Source: Phaeodactylibacter xiamenensis (lineage in GTDB: Bacteria; Bacteroidota; Bacteroidia; Chitinophagales; Saprospiraceae). Taken from it: a DNA stretch of 57,813 nt. The position numbers and the translations under genes were made by a program. The stretch is taken from assembly GCF_000759025.1 (NCBI RefSeq), contig NZ_JPOS01000097.1, positions 1 to 57,813 on the forward strand, given 5' to 3'. Of this stretch, positions 46,401 through 54,835 are shown piece by piece. The notes below the pieces were generated by a model. That model saw nothing but the letters and a program-made list of their open reading frames with translations, ran no database searches and had not been told where the DNA came from. Within the stretch, counting starts at the first letter, position 1; each line of letters begins with the position of its first letter.

Positions 46401-46876
46401 TGGACGAAGGCCATCCTGACATTGAGGGGTCTGCTCTTTCCGTGGTAGAAGAGTTTACGTTTATCCCGCCCAAAATGGAGCTGGAGCACGCCATTGACCT
46501 GGATAAGGAACTGGGGGTTTGGGAAACAGACGGCCGGACAGTGGTAGGGTCCATAAAAGATGGAAAACACTTCAAATTCGATCCGATCAGCTTTGACCAC
46601 TTAAGCAGCATCAGCATCGGGGCAGCATTTGGGGCCGACTACGCCTACTACGGTGAAGTGGAGATCAGAAAAGGCCAGGAGAACGGTATGCTTCTGGGCA
46701 GGCAAACCATCGAATACTTCAATGAGGACAAGGGGGACTTTAAAGTTTTTGAGGTCCCCATCAACCCAACGAGTGGCTTAGACACACTCTTTTTGGTCTT
46801 TAAAAATCCGGCAAATGAGACTCAGTACACCATGAATGGAGATTGGATTCAGCTGAATTATTTTGCTAAAAAGTAG
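43493..46876 (+). CDS. ThuA / glucose-sorbosone dehydrogenase / PKD / cytochrome c fusion lipoprotein
   Basis: The 1127-aa lipoprotein (lipobox LLCSC, near residue 26) carries five parts. The first is a ThuA (trehalose-utilisation-like) domain (residues ~35-250, KTEGFRHASIEAGATALKAL, GFVGIHAATDTEYHW). A soluble PQQ-type glucose/sorbosone dehydrogenase beta-propeller follows (residues ~265-690, GLLGIAVDPDY, SGGSLEFGKDGLLYIGVGDN), then a PKD domain (residues ~700-790). Next is a class I cytochrome c with C864-K-A-C867-H868, and last a C-terminal carbohydrate-binding-like module. It is likely a periplasmic or surface sugar-oxidising enzyme that passes electrons to its own haem. The exact substrate is unknown. 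A near-consensus -7 box (TACTTTAG, 43461-43468) lies 24 bp upstream. Confidence 0.93.
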   Translation: MINRAGIFRLTLKAPSLFFFLCLALLCSCSKREEKVLVFSKTEGFRHASIEAGATALKALYESEGIQVVLTEDAAYFTEDTLEQFSAVVFLNTTGDVLDAAQQADFERYIQAGGGFVGIHAATDTEYHWPWYNQLVGAYFDGHPAIQEAELHCIKREDPCCQHLPEIWSIEEEWYNFKSINPAIEVLMKIDESSYEGGRNGPNHPMAWKHHFDGGRAFYTALGHKEETYQDSLFLKQVLEGTRFAIGNNSLDYSKATTFSVPEETRFSKQVLDFNLDEPMELDELGDRGIIYVERRGAIKLYDYHTGQVQTLDTLDVHYDNEDGLLGIAVDPDYQKNNWVYVFYSPNISEATQYISRFTLAEDQLTDEKVLLKIPLIRECCHSGGSLEFGKDGLLYIGVGDNTNPFESSGYAPIDERPGREHFDAQISAANTNDLRGKILRIKPEEDGSYSIPAGNLFPAGTANCRPEIFVMGCRNPFRFSIDSNTGYLYWGDVGPDAGAPDSLRGPAGMGEFNQAKAPGFYGWPYSRGNNQMYTDYDFRSKKSGAVFDPKNIINDSPNNTGLRNLPPIQESMIWYSYEASDEFPWLGSGGVNPMSGPIYHASDYPESEHTFPSYFDGKWFVYEWMRDWIYLVHLDDNHQFVQADPFMPGTAFSHPMDMLFSKDGKLYVLEYGQKWNSRNLDARLSVITYNRGNRPPVARFEADKETGAVPLTVQFSAAKSLDYDQDPLTYTWVIGEEVMQGNAPAFTYTFESPGIYDVKLIVTDTKGEQASVNKKIMAGNEPPTLQIALSDHGTTYWTNKKVRYEVAVSDLEDGSTSDGTLDPSKVKVTLNYIPEGEDIILASIGHQQNVMPKGLSLIDASDCKACHAKDKKVAGPSYIDIAKRYDKKDKQTLIHRVIKGSQGVWGETMMAPHPQLTVEEVDAMVNYILSLDPEKQVSEKLLPLSGELTFNKHPKDAEAGKYVLMASYLDEGHPDIEGSALSVVEEFTFIPPKMELEHAIDLDKELGVWETDGRTVVGSIKDGKHFKFDPISFDHLSSISIGAAFGADYAYYGEVEIRKGQENGMLLGRQTIEYFNEDKGDFKVFEVPINPTSGLDTLFLVFKNPANETQYTMNGDWIQLNYFAKK

Positions 46877-47091
46877 TGGAGCGAATCTTTTTTGACCCGC
46901 CCCTGGAAACTGCGGATGCCGACAGCAGCAACCATTACGGGCCAGAGTGTAGCGAGCCTGCCCGCTTTGAGTTGTTTAACTATAACCTTCTTGAAAAAGC
47001 CTTACCCGGCTTATTGCAACAGTTCTGGAACCACAATATTGGCATTTACCGGCATGACGGTTCCAAATGCGTAATAAAAGACAGACAGATT

Positions 47092-48204
47092 GTGCAAAAA
47101 TTAACCTTAGCCGCCCTAGTCCTCTTCGGAGCGCTTCGTACCACTGCCCAGATCACTGACGTGGAAGAACAGTACAATCTGCCTGCTGTTCTGAGTGAAT
47201 CCTCGGGCGTGATCTTCTTCAGCAACCGGCTCATCAGCCATAATGATTCCGGTAATGAAAATATACTTTATGAACTAGATCCGGCCACCGGCGAAATAAC
47301 CAGAACCATTACAATCGATAATGCCACAAATGCAGACTGGGAGGATATCTGTCAGGACAGCACATCCATTTACATAGGCGACATTGGAAATAATAACGGC
47401 AACAGAACGGACTTGAAAATCTATAAGATCAACAAGAACGACTATCTGGACACCACCCATGTCTTAGCAGAAATCATAAATTTTAATTACGCAGATCAGC
47501 TGGACTTCCCATCCAACCCTAATAACACGGAATGGGACGCAGAAGCATTATTCACCTTAGATACTACGCTAATTCTGTTAACAAAAAACTGGGTTACAGG
47601 ATTATCTAAGGCTTACCCGATTCCAAAGATGAGTGGGGACTATGCTGTCAGCCCTTTACCCACTGCATTAAACAGCGAAGGGTTAATCACCGGTGCCACC
47701 TTTAATGAGGCTACTGGTAAGTTGTATTCAGTGGGGTACACCCTGCTGCTACAGCCTTTCCTGTGGATTAGTGAAGGCTTTTCGGGCAGCGATGTCTTCT
47801 CCGGGACCAATACGCGAATCCCCCTTACCAGCCTTGGGCTTGAACAAATAGAAGCCATTACCCATATAGCCCCCGATTCGTATTTCATGACCTCTGAGTC
47901 CTTCAGTATCCCTCCATTCTCGGAGGAGGCAAAGCTCATATCATTTTCCACCCATGATGTTGTGAACCTTACTGAAGCCCCCACAGGTAGTCCTGTAAGG
48001 CTATTTCCAAACCCCACCGGGAGTATGCTGCATATTGATGGGCCGGAATTAGCCTCCATCGAAATTTACGATGTAAATTCAAGGCTTGTTTACCATGGTA
48101 ACAGCCGGGAAATCAACATCTCCGGATTAAGCAAAGGGATTTATTTTGTTAAAATCAGATTATCCAACAGCACCTTTATGACCAGGAGGCTAATCAAAAT
48201 CTAA
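47092..48204 (+). CDS. Secreted T9SS type A sorting-domain protein (370 aa)
   Basis: I take the GTG at 47092 as the start because it begins a proper signal peptide (VQKLTLAALVLFGALRTTAQ, V read as Met). The longer frame from 46876 would put 72 unlikely residues before it. The mature protein is a propeller-like domain with segments such as LPAVLSESSGVIFFSNRLISHNDSG and TNADWEDICQD, found in phytase/SdiA-like secreted proteins of Bacteroidota. The last ~75 residues (VRLFPNPTGSMLHIDG to LSKGIYFVKI...LIKI) are a T9SS sorting domain. It probably is a separate gene from the ThuA fusion, 215 bp after its stop. Confidence 0.78.
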   Translation: MQKLTLAALVLFGALRTTAQITDVEEQYNLPAVLSESSGVIFFSNRLISHNDSGNENILYELDPATGEITRTITIDNATNADWEDICQDSTSIYIGDIGNNNGNRTDLKIYKINKNDYLDTTHVLAEIINFNYADQLDFPSNPNNTEWDAEALFTLDTTLILLTKNWVTGLSKAYPIPKMSGDYAVSPLPTALNSEGLITGATFNEATGKLYSVGYTLLLQPFLWISEGFSGSDVFSGTNTRIPLTSLGLEQIEAITHIAPDSYFMTSESFSIPPFSEEAKLISFSTHDVVNLTEAPTGSPVRLFPNPTGSMLHIDGPELASIEIYDVNSRLVYHGNSREINISGLSKGIYFVKIRLSNSTFMTRRLIKI

Positions 48205-48245
48205 CCCAAACAGCTTTATACCTTTCCCGGAAAGCGGTCCATGCT

Positions 48246-50528
48246 TTAGAGGTTCAGCCAGTAAGTCAGCTTCAGCACAAGCGCCCGGTTTTTGCTGCCA
48301 AAGTTCTCAGGAAGATAGTTTTCTGTATAGACGACAAACAAATCCGAGGCAGGCTGATATCGCCATTGAAAGCGGGCATTCAGGTTGATATTGTTCAAAA
48401 CGTTATTATACTGTACGTAAGTCGTCAAAAAAACCTCATCCGTAAAGGTCAAATCGATGCGGGGCCCAAACAGGAAAAGCTGCTCCTGTCCGTAGGCTTC
48501 CGGAAGCCGCAAATCGTTGAAATCGAAGCGTAATGCCACATTCCCAAAAGGCTGATAGCGATAGGCAAGCTCTCCTGACAGATTAAAGTTCTCGCCATTA
48601 TAGAAACCTCCGTAACTGCTGCTGATTTGGTAGAAAAACCGCTTCCGTGGATTACTCCTGTATTCGATTGAGGCGGCGTTCCAATTGTACTCCTCCCCTT
48701 CCATAAAACCCGTAAACTCATCCGGGTCCAGCAAATTAAAGCTATTCGTAAGCCTTTGGTAAACGTAATTGTAACTCACCTCCAGCGACGAGGCGTTATT
48801 GAATTCAAACTGATAGCCCAGCCCGTAACTACGGTCGGTATTGGTCCCTCCGGGTATGTAGGTATGATCAAAACTCAGGAAAGGCCCCATTCGGATTATG
48901 GATTCCTTTTTCGGAAAAAACTGATAGGCTGCGTTTCCAAAAAAAGAATACTGCCCCGGATAAACCCGTATACTCGGCACAAAACCGGCTTCCGCATTGA
49001 AAAACTCATTGATGAACGAAAACCCGGACCAAATGCTGAGGGTGCGCGTGGAATAACGGCCGAACAGCAATCCGGAAAGGTTCTCCCTTGCATTAAAATC
49101 ATCAATCGATTTCGCGATGAAAGAACTGTGGTACCATTTCGTATCCTTACTTGACATCTCCACATCGAGGCTAACGACCCGGTTGTAGGTATTCGGCCTT
49201 AGTTCCGTCCGGTCTCCCAACTGCACTTCCCGAAACACGTTATCGCTGAAGAATTTGGTGGAATCCTCTGGCTCTACTCCAAAACTCTGTTTGTTCACAA
49301 AACTAAGGGTGACGTTGGATTGTGCCCAGAAGTTCCGCTGCAGGGCCGCAACGGTATAGTTTTGAGCAGGCAAGCCAATGGAGGCTTCTTCTCTCGTCTG
49401 CATGTTCAAGACATTCCCCCGCCATTTTTCACTCAGGGAACCACTGAGCCGGGCGCCATAGGCAATGGGGACTTGCTGGAATAATCCGGAAGAATCCGCC
49501 GCCAACCCGATCCGGCGGGAAAAGAAAGGCCTTGCTCCGGGAAAACCCGCCAGGTCGAATAAATCACTGTTTTCCAGAAAAAACTGCCGCCTTTCCGGGA
49601 ACTGAAATTCAAAGCGGGTCAGGTTAATGATCTGATCGTCAACCTCTACCTGGGAAAAATCGGGATTAACCGTGAGGTCAAGGTTTAAAGAGGGCGTAAT
49701 GGCGATCTTTGCGTCGAATCCTGTCTGAAAGCCCCTGTTTTGTTCCACCGGTTCCACCTCGTTGTCGGTGGAAGTATTAGCTGTAATGTAGGGGATAAAG
49801 GAGATATTGGTTTTTGCAGGGGGGACGGGGTCATCCCACACCAATTGCCCGCCGTATGGGAAGGAAGCCGAAACAAACTGTATAGGCGTACGGATCCAGC
49901 TGGTCTTTCGGTTTCTTTTCAGCTCCCAGCGGTCCATCGAAATATTCCATTCGCGGATGTTGCTTTTATAGCGGAAACTTTTGAACGGGATAGCCAGCTC
50001 GGCGATCCATTTATCCTCGTAGCGGACTACTTTGGAATACCACTTGTTATCCCAGAAAGTGCTGTAGGAATCATCGCCCGTCCCACCACCGGTCACTGTG
50101 CCTTCCATCTGAACACCGGCAGGGGTAATAACGAAGAAAAAGCCATTCAGCTTATCATTGTAAGGCCCAACTGCAAACCCTACATTATCGTTCAGCGAAT
50201 AATCAAAATCGCGCCGGAGGGAGTTGACGATATCCGGCGTTTCATCGTCAAAACAGACAAAGGAGACATAAAAGAACTCGTCGTCAAAGGTAAACCGGCC
50301 TTCTGTCTGAAAAGGCGCTCTTAGCGTATCTACCGGGTAATTGGTGTACCAATCATCTGCAACATCCGCAGCCTGCCAGTCGGGTTCGTTGATGATGCCA
50401 TCCAGGATTATGGCACCTTTGGCTTTTTTGATGTGCAATTCCTTACCGGGTTGATTTTGACTAAAGCCATCAGTGCAAAGCCCCCAAAGGGCCCCTAACA
50501 GGAACAGTAATGATCGGGCGTTCACCAT
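48246..50528 (-). CDS. DUF5916 outer-membrane protein with N-terminal CBM9-like domain
   Basis: The 760-aa protein has a signal peptide (cleaved near GFSQ), then a CBM9-like beta-sandwich (residues ~35-210: AIILDGIINEPDWQAADVADDWYTNYPVD, FTFDDEFFYVSFVCFDDETPD). A DUF5916 beta-barrel of ~520 residues follows, with DLTVNPDFSQVEVDDQIINLTRFEFQFPERRQFFLEN and alternating strands to the end. Such proteins are large outer-membrane barrels of Bacteroidota without a proven function; substrate binding or uptake is inferred. No SusCD genes are adjacent. Confidence 0.92.
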   Translation of the reverse strand: MVNARSLLFLLGALWGLCTDGFSQNQPGKELHIKKAKGAIILDGIINEPDWQAADVADDWYTNYPVDTLRAPFQTEGRFTFDDEFFYVSFVCFDDETPDIVNSLRRDFDYSLNDNVGFAVGPYNDKLNGFFFVITPAGVQMEGTVTGGGTGDDSYSTFWDNKWYSKVVRYEDKWIAELAIPFKSFRYKSNIREWNISMDRWELKRNRKTSWIRTPIQFVSASFPYGGQLVWDDPVPPAKTNISFIPYITANTSTDNEVEPVEQNRGFQTGFDAKIAITPSLNLDLTVNPDFSQVEVDDQIINLTRFEFQFPERRQFFLENSDLFDLAGFPGARPFFSRRIGLAADSSGLFQQVPIAYGARLSGSLSEKWRGNVLNMQTREEASIGLPAQNYTVAALQRNFWAQSNVTLSFVNKQSFGVEPEDSTKFFSDNVFREVQLGDRTELRPNTYNRVVSLDVEMSSKDTKWYHSSFIAKSIDDFNARENLSGLLFGRYSTRTLSIWSGFSFINEFFNAEAGFVPSIRVYPGQYSFFGNAAYQFFPKKESIIRMGPFLSFDHTYIPGGTNTDRSYGLGYQFEFNNASSLEVSYNYVYQRLTNSFNLLDPDEFTGFMEGEEYNWNAASIEYRSNPRKRFFYQISSSYGGFYNGENFNLSGELAYRYQPFGNVALRFDFNDLRLPEAYGQEQLFLFGPRIDLTFTDEVFLTTYVQYNNVLNNINLNARFQWRYQPASDLFVVYTENYLPENFGSKNRALVLKLTYWLNL

Positions 50529-50653
50529 CTCGAGTATTGGGCATCTGTTGATAAAACATGGTCTAACTTACCGCGTAGCGCGGCAGGCGCTATTTCCGCG
50601 GAATTACTAAGGCCTGATAAAATTAGAAATAATTTAGGTACTTATTCTATTTT

Positions 50654-50796
50654 TGGATAAGCTGGAGCAGAGCCGGAAGCTCTACCCCAGCAGCCATAGC
50701 GCTTAAATGCAGAGGGTTGCCCACCGATATTGATGGCTAGTGGCCACTTCGTATGGCTTATATAATCTATGGTATCACTTTCTGTTTTGTGCAATG
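50654..50796 (-). repeat. Dispersed repeat, copy 2 (coding-like)
   Basis: This copy matches 20156-20271, apart from an insertion of about 27 bp and base changes that are mainly synonymous in the minus-strand frame GNPLHLSA-M-AAGVELPALLQLI. The hairpin TGGAGC/GCTCTA keeps pairing with a G-U pair in place of G-C. The copy lies in the 367-bp gap (50529-50895) between the DUF5916 and M49 peptidase genes. Confidence 0.75.
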
Positions 50797-50823
50797 TACG
50801 ATACACAGATCACCAGGCCCTGC

Positions 50824-50880
50824 TTAACATTTTTCATAATTTAGCGTATCTTCAGCAGACTCATCCAACTCATTTTCTAA
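50824..50880 (+). pseudogene. Remnant of a DUF4112 gene 3' end
   Basis: Read in frame, this segment gives L-T-F-F-I-I-stop-R-I-F-S-R-L-I-Q-L-I-F-stop. The intact DUF4112 gene at 42302-42781 ends L-T-I-F-V-I-W-R-I-L-S-E-L-I-Q-L-I-F-stop. The TGG codon has become TAG. The remnant stops 15 bp before the M49 peptidase ATG, so the upstream region of that gene derives from the tail of a DUF4112 gene. Confidence 0.7.
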
Positions 50881-50895
50881 CCATTATACCTTATT

Positions 50896-52932
50896 ATGTA
50901 TAAACAATGGCTATGGATGCTGGGGCTCGTTGCCCTTATCGCATCTTGCAATCAAAATGCAGAACCAACTACCGAAAACACCACTGAAACCGCCACCGAA
51001 GATTCGGACGAGGGCTTTCAGTACCTGACGGAGACTTTCGCCGACAAAAAGATGATCCGCTACCGGGTGCCGGGCTTCGATAAGCTAAGCCTTGATCAGA
51101 AAAAGCTGGTGTACTATCTCGTGGAAGCCGGACTGAGCGGGCGCGACATCATGTACGATCAAAACTACCGCCACAACCTGGCTATCCGCGATGCCATCGA
51201 CAAAATCGTAGCCGGCTACGAAGGCGACAAATCGGGCGAGGACTGGAACAACTTCATCGTGTATGCGAAGAATGTCTGGTTCTCCAATGGTATCCACCAC
51301 CACTACTCTAATGACAAGTTCCAGCCCGAGTTCTCACAGGCCTACTTTCAGGAGCTGATGAGTGCCGTGGGTACTGCCCTCTCAGCAGAAGCCCTCACTG
51401 CCATGTTCGACCCGGAAGTAGATGCCAAGAAGATCAACCAAAGCGCCGATGACCTGGTCAAAGCTTCAGCCATCAACTTTTACGACCCTGACATCACGCA
51501 GGCGGAGGCCGAAGCCTTCTACGCGAACCTGAAAGCCAACCTGGAAAACGAGCGCATCTCCATGGGCCTCAATTCCAAGGTTATCCGCAACGAAAACGGA
51601 GAACTGGAAGAAGCCGTTTACCACGCCGATGGGATGTACGGCCCCGCCATTCAGCAAATCATCTCCTGGCTGGAGAAAGCCGTGGAGGTCGCAGAAAACG
51701 AAGCCCAGGCCAATGCCCTTCGGCTCCTCATCGAGTATTACAAAACCGGCGACCTGGAAACCTGGGACAAATACAACATCGCCTGGGTCACAGCTACCGA
51801 GGGAGACATTGACTACATCAATTCCTTCATTGAGGTCTACAACGACCCGCTGGGCTACAAAGGCTCTTACGAGAACATCGTTCAGATCAAAGACTTTGAT
51901 GCATCCGAGCGTATGGCTGTCGTTTCTGAAAACGCGCAGTACTTCGAGGACAACTCGCCCATCATGGATGAGCACAAGAAGAAGGACGTCGTTGGCATTA
52001 CCTACCGCGTGGTAGCCGTAGCCGGTGAATCCGGGGACGCCTCCCCCGCCACCCCCATTGGCGTCAATCTCCCCAATGCCAACTGGATCCGCGCCAAGCA
52101 TGGTTCCAAGTCGGTGAGCCTGGGCAACATCATTCAGGCGTACGAAAAAGCAGACGGCCCCGGCTTGCTGCAGGAATTCTCCCACGATGAGGAAGAAATG
52201 GCCCGCGCCCGGGAGTACGGTTCCCTGGGCGGCAAAATGCACACTGCCCTCCACGAGGTAGTCGGCCATGCTTCCGGACAGCTTGAAGATGGCGTAGCCA
52301 CACCAAAGGAGACCCTCAAAAACTACGCCTCTCCTCTGGAAGAAGCCCGCGCCGACCTGGTCGCCCTCTACTACATCATGGACCCCAAAATGCAGGAGCT
52401 CGGGCTGGTCCCTTCCGACGAAGTAGCCAAAGCAGAGTACGATGGCTACCTCAAAAACGGCTATATGCTCCAACTGCGGCGCATCGAGCCCGGCAACATC
52501 ATCGAGCAGGCCCACATGCGCGACCGGCAGATGATCTCCCGCTGGACCATTGAGCAAGGTACGGCCAATGGCTCTATTGAAATTGTCAAGCGCGACGGCA
52601 AGACCTACATCGACATCAAGGACTACTCGAAAGTACGGGAGCTGTTTGGCGAGCTGCTGCGCGAGGTGCAGCGCATCAAGTCACAGGGCGATTACGAAGC
52701 CGGCAAAAACCTGATCGAAACCTACGGCGTACAGGTGGATGCCGATCTGCATGCGGAAGTGCTGCGCCGGTCAGAGAAACTCAACATCCCGCCCTACGGT
52801 GGCTTTATCAACCCCCGCCTCGTGCCGGTTACCAGTGAGGACGGAGCCATCACCGACATCAAAGTGGAGTACCCGGCTGATTTTACGGAGCAAATGCTGG
52901 AGTATGCGGAGAAGTATGCTTTTCTGAAGTAA
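50896..52932 (+). CDS. M49 dipeptidyl-peptidase III family lipoprotein
   Basis: The 678-aa protein has a lipoprotein signal (lipobox LIASC, Cys near 18). The zinc peptidase motifs H453EVVGH458 and E482EARAD487 are complete, with a 23-residue spacing typical of M49. The upstream half is the helical lobe of the family (IRYRVPGFDKLSLDQKKLVYYLVEAGLSGRDIMYDQNY). DPP III removes dipeptides from the N-termini of short peptides; an envelope-anchored form would do so in the periplasm. A weak -7 box TAATTTAG is at 50837-50844, within the DUF4112 remnant. Confidence 0.94.
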   Translation: MYKQWLWMLGLVALIASCNQNAEPTTENTTETATEDSDEGFQYLTETFADKKMIRYRVPGFDKLSLDQKKLVYYLVEAGLSGRDIMYDQNYRHNLAIRDAIDKIVAGYEGDKSGEDWNNFIVYAKNVWFSNGIHHHYSNDKFQPEFSQAYFQELMSAVGTALSAEALTAMFDPEVDAKKINQSADDLVKASAINFYDPDITQAEAEAFYANLKANLENERISMGLNSKVIRNENGELEEAVYHADGMYGPAIQQIISWLEKAVEVAENEAQANALRLLIEYYKTGDLETWDKYNIAWVTATEGDIDYINSFIEVYNDPLGYKGSYENIVQIKDFDASERMAVVSENAQYFEDNSPIMDEHKKKDVVGITYRVVAVAGESGDASPATPIGVNLPNANWIRAKHGSKSVSLGNIIQAYEKADGPGLLQEFSHDEEEMARAREYGSLGGKMHTALHEVVGHASGQLEDGVATPKETLKNYASPLEEARADLVALYYIMDPKMQELGLVPSDEVAKAEYDGYLKNGYMLQLRRIEPGNIIEQAHMRDRQMISRWTIEQGTANGSIEIVKRDGKTYIDIKDYSKVRELFGELLREVQRIKSQGDYEAGKNLIETYGVQVDADLHAEVLRRSEKLNIPPYGGFINPRLVPVTSEDGAITDIKVEYPADFTEQMLEYAEKYAFLK

Positions 52933-53376
52933 GACTATGTCTGGAGGCGCATCGCAGGGCTTCGGCACTGCGGTGCGCTTTCTTCCATACTGCCTGATGG
53001 GGTTCCGCAGCGCAAAGTGTCCGCCGAAGCCTGGCGAAGGTGGAGTAGCTAATTGTTTCATGGCCTGATAGCTGGCGCGTAGACGCAGTTCTTAGATGCT
53101 GCACTGCCTGACGCTTTCGGTGCAGGCCGGAGAACGAACTGCGTTGTCAGCTTCCGGGAACCGACAGCGTCAGTACTATATTGACGACTAAATGCCTTGG
53201 TCATACTGACACTAAAGGTCAGCACAGGTCCAAATTGCTACGTATCAGCATCTACTCGCCGAAGCAATTTGGAAAAGTCTCAAACCACTTTATAAGGAGG
53301 ATAACTGCAACGTTGCATTTGGTTGTGGCGGTTGGATTTTGGGTTTGAGGGTTTTATGATGAAGGCAACGAGAGGT
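52933..53376. other. Noncoding region rich in inverted repeats
   Basis: I see no gene in these 444 bp. It contains GGCTTCGGC (52958-52966) against GCCGAAGCC (53023-53031), ACGCAGTTC (53083-53091) against GAACTGCGT (53136-53144), and CTGACGCTttCGG (53108-53120) against CCGacAGCGTCAG (53161-53173). The last two pairs interleave. This may be a degraded mobile element, a structured RNA or a site recognised by a recombinase; none is established. Confidence 0.5.
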
Positions 53377-53679
53377 TCATGGCTTCATCTTGTCCGTATC
53401 CTGACGAGTATCAAAAATATCAGTGATGATAATGAACGGTGCTGCCAATAAGTAAATGATCTTGTACAGTGTTCCAACAAGCAGTGAACGGTGTCCTTTT
53501 CCCAAGTCCTTTAGAGACGCTTCTTCAGGGCCTAACTCAGGGAAGTCTTCCAGTTCTTTTGCTCTATCCAGTATTTGACGAGCAATACGACGACCCTTTT
53601 TAGGATTCCCTTTGTCGGTGTAATAGTCTTGTATTTGGCTCAACCTTCGATTGGCGTTGGTTGTGAAGCGCAGTTTCAT
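53377..53679 (-). CDS. RelE/ParE family toxin
   Basis: The 100-aa basic protein MKLRFTTNANRRLSQIQDYYTDKGNPKKGRRIARQILDRAKELEDFPELG with LLVGTLYKIIYLL fits the RelE/ParE superfamily (ParE-type spacing, helix then beta sheet). ParE toxins block DNA gyrase and RelE toxins cleave ribosomal-site mRNA; which applies is not clear. It follows and overlaps its antitoxin by 4 bp (53676-53679). Confidence 0.9.
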   Translation of the reverse strand: MKLRFTTNANRRLSQIQDYYTDKGNPKKGRRIARQILDRAKELEDFPELGPEEASLKDLGKGHRSLLVGTLYKIIYLLAAPFIIITDIFDTRQDTDKMKP

Positions 53680-53954
53680 AAACCCAACGTTCGTTTCACT
53701 TCTTCCAGGTCATGGATACGGCCAGCTTCGATATCAGCTTGTGAGGCTAAGGCTCTGGCGACAAGTTCTTCTTTTGTCATCGGTTTGAGCTTCTCTTCAT
53801 AAGCGGCGATCCGCTCCTGACGAGCTTGCTCTAAAGCATCCGACTGATAGTTTTTAAACAGGCTTTCTGCCAGTTCGTCCAGCACTTGAAGCATCTTCTC
53901 ATCGGCCTGCTCAATACGAAGATGTAAACGCTCCCTGATCTGATCGACGCCCAT
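53676..53954 (-). CDS. Antitoxin of the ParE/RelE pair (92 aa)
   Basis: The start at 53954 (MGVDQIRERLHLRIEQADEKMLQVLDELAESLFKNYQ) is preferred because longer frames run into an ISKra4 remnant and have no start signal. The helical protein with a C-terminal MTKEELVARALASQADIEAGRIHDLEEVKRTLGL is typical of small antitoxins of the ParD-like/StbD-like size class in Bacteroidota. It probably binds the toxin and represses its own promoter. The stop overlaps the toxin start by 4 bp. Confidence 0.85.
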   Translation of the reverse strand: MGVDQIRERLHLRIEQADEKMLQVLDELAESLFKNYQSDALEQARQERIAAYEEKLKPMTKEELVARALASQADIEAGRIHDLEEVKRTLGL

Positions 53955-54049
53955 GGCTTTTGCTTTAGCTTGATAAAAGTAGTTACCTAAAGATAACGGT
54001 TTTATGCTTAAAAATGATTCGGGTGCGTGACAAAAAAGCGGGGTATCCA

Positions 54050-54296
54050 TTATGCCGCCATTTTTCGGAGGCGGATTTTGCGTTCTGAGCCAACGACAAA
54101 CTGGACAAAATCCTCCATGTCGCAATTTAATTTTACAGCTCTTAAATCCATCACTTTTTGGGCACTGTCGCTGCTCTACCGCATGCCGCTCTGCTCCATA
54201 CGCTCTTTGACCAAATGCCCGCAAGTGGACTCTGCCATAGCTGAACTTATGGGGTATCCCTGATGCCCCAAGTGTTCCTTCTCAAAAAGCTTCAAG
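54050..54296 (-). pseudogene. ISKra4-type transposase, C-terminal remnant
   Basis: On the minus strand the frame reads HQGYPISSAMAESTCGHLVKERMEQSGMR, a stop (TAG), then DLRAVKLNCDMEDFVQFVVGSERKIRLRK to a TAA at 54052-54050. This matches the last ~80 residues of ISKra4-family transposases, where the block after 'GMR' normally continues with W. The Trp codon has become TAG. The upstream part of the transposase is cut off exactly where the left inverted repeat of the RAYT element begins (54297). Confidence 0.75.
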
Positions 54297-54345
54297 ATGT
54301 ATGCAATCTCCAGACTGGATACGACTATCCCCCCGTCTCTGACGG
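54297..54345 (+). repeat. Left REP-like inverted repeat of the RAYT element
   Basis: It contains the palindromes TCCAGACTGGA and CCGTCTCTGACGG separated by about 16 bp. Its inverted partner is at 54836-54886. Confidence 0.75.
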
Positions 54346-54451
54346 AATTAAAACAACCCTTTGCAAGGCAACCCGAAAGCCTGAAAAATAAAAAATGTTT
54401 TTCAAAAGGGGCTTACCCAATAAAACCAGTCCGTATTTTCTTCGAAAAGCC

Positions 54452-54821
54452 ATGGCTGTCTACACTATCGGAAACCAACAATCCATGCACCATCTGACCC
54501 TGACCGTCATCGGCTAGATCGATGTCTTTTCTCGCGATTGCTACCGAGCGATTATTTTGGAAAGCTTGGCCTATTGCCAGAAAGAACAAAAACAATCGGA
54601 AATACCAATTCTGGGTCCAAAATAACCACCCCATTGAGCTGTCTTCTAATCAGTGGATCCGGCAAAAGCCACACTACATCCACCACAACCCGGTCTGTAA
54701 CGGACTGGTAGCCAAACCGGAAGACTTCCGGTACAGCAGTGCTTCAAACTACTTGACTGGCCAAGGCCTTTTCCCAGTGACGGTGATGGATGATATTTGG
54801 TCGGATGCCAAATGGGAATGA
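54452..54821 (+). pseudogene. REP-associated tyrosine transposase (IS200-like), disrupted
   Basis: The N-terminal part starting at 54452 reads MAVYTIGNQQSMHHLTLTVIG, a TAG where the family usually has Trp, then IDVFSRDCYRAIILESLAYCQKE. The C-terminal part in another frame reads KYQFWVQNNHPIELSSNQWIRQKPHYIHHNPVCNGLVAKPEDFRYSSASNYLTG, which is unmistakably RAYT. The central ~75 residues with the HUH-like metal site are deleted. The gene is therefore nonfunctional by nonsense mutation, deletion and frame change. Confidence 0.8.
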
Positions 54822-54835
54822 GTTTTCTACTTGCA

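Noticed and set aside
46876-47091. N-terminal extension of the T9SS protein starting at GTG 46876
   Set aside because: It would place a 72-residue non-signal segment before a clean signal peptide; the GTG at 47092 is a better start.
51466-52557. Long open frame (363 codons) opposite the M49 peptidase gene
   Set aside because: It is antisense to the conserved peptidase and has no domain; the Val/Gly/Asp-rich composition is typical of a complementary shadow.
53676-54224. Long version of the antitoxin gene starting at 54224
   Set aside because: The extra 90 residues run in a different frame through the ISKra4 remnant; the ATG at 53954 gives a normal antitoxin.
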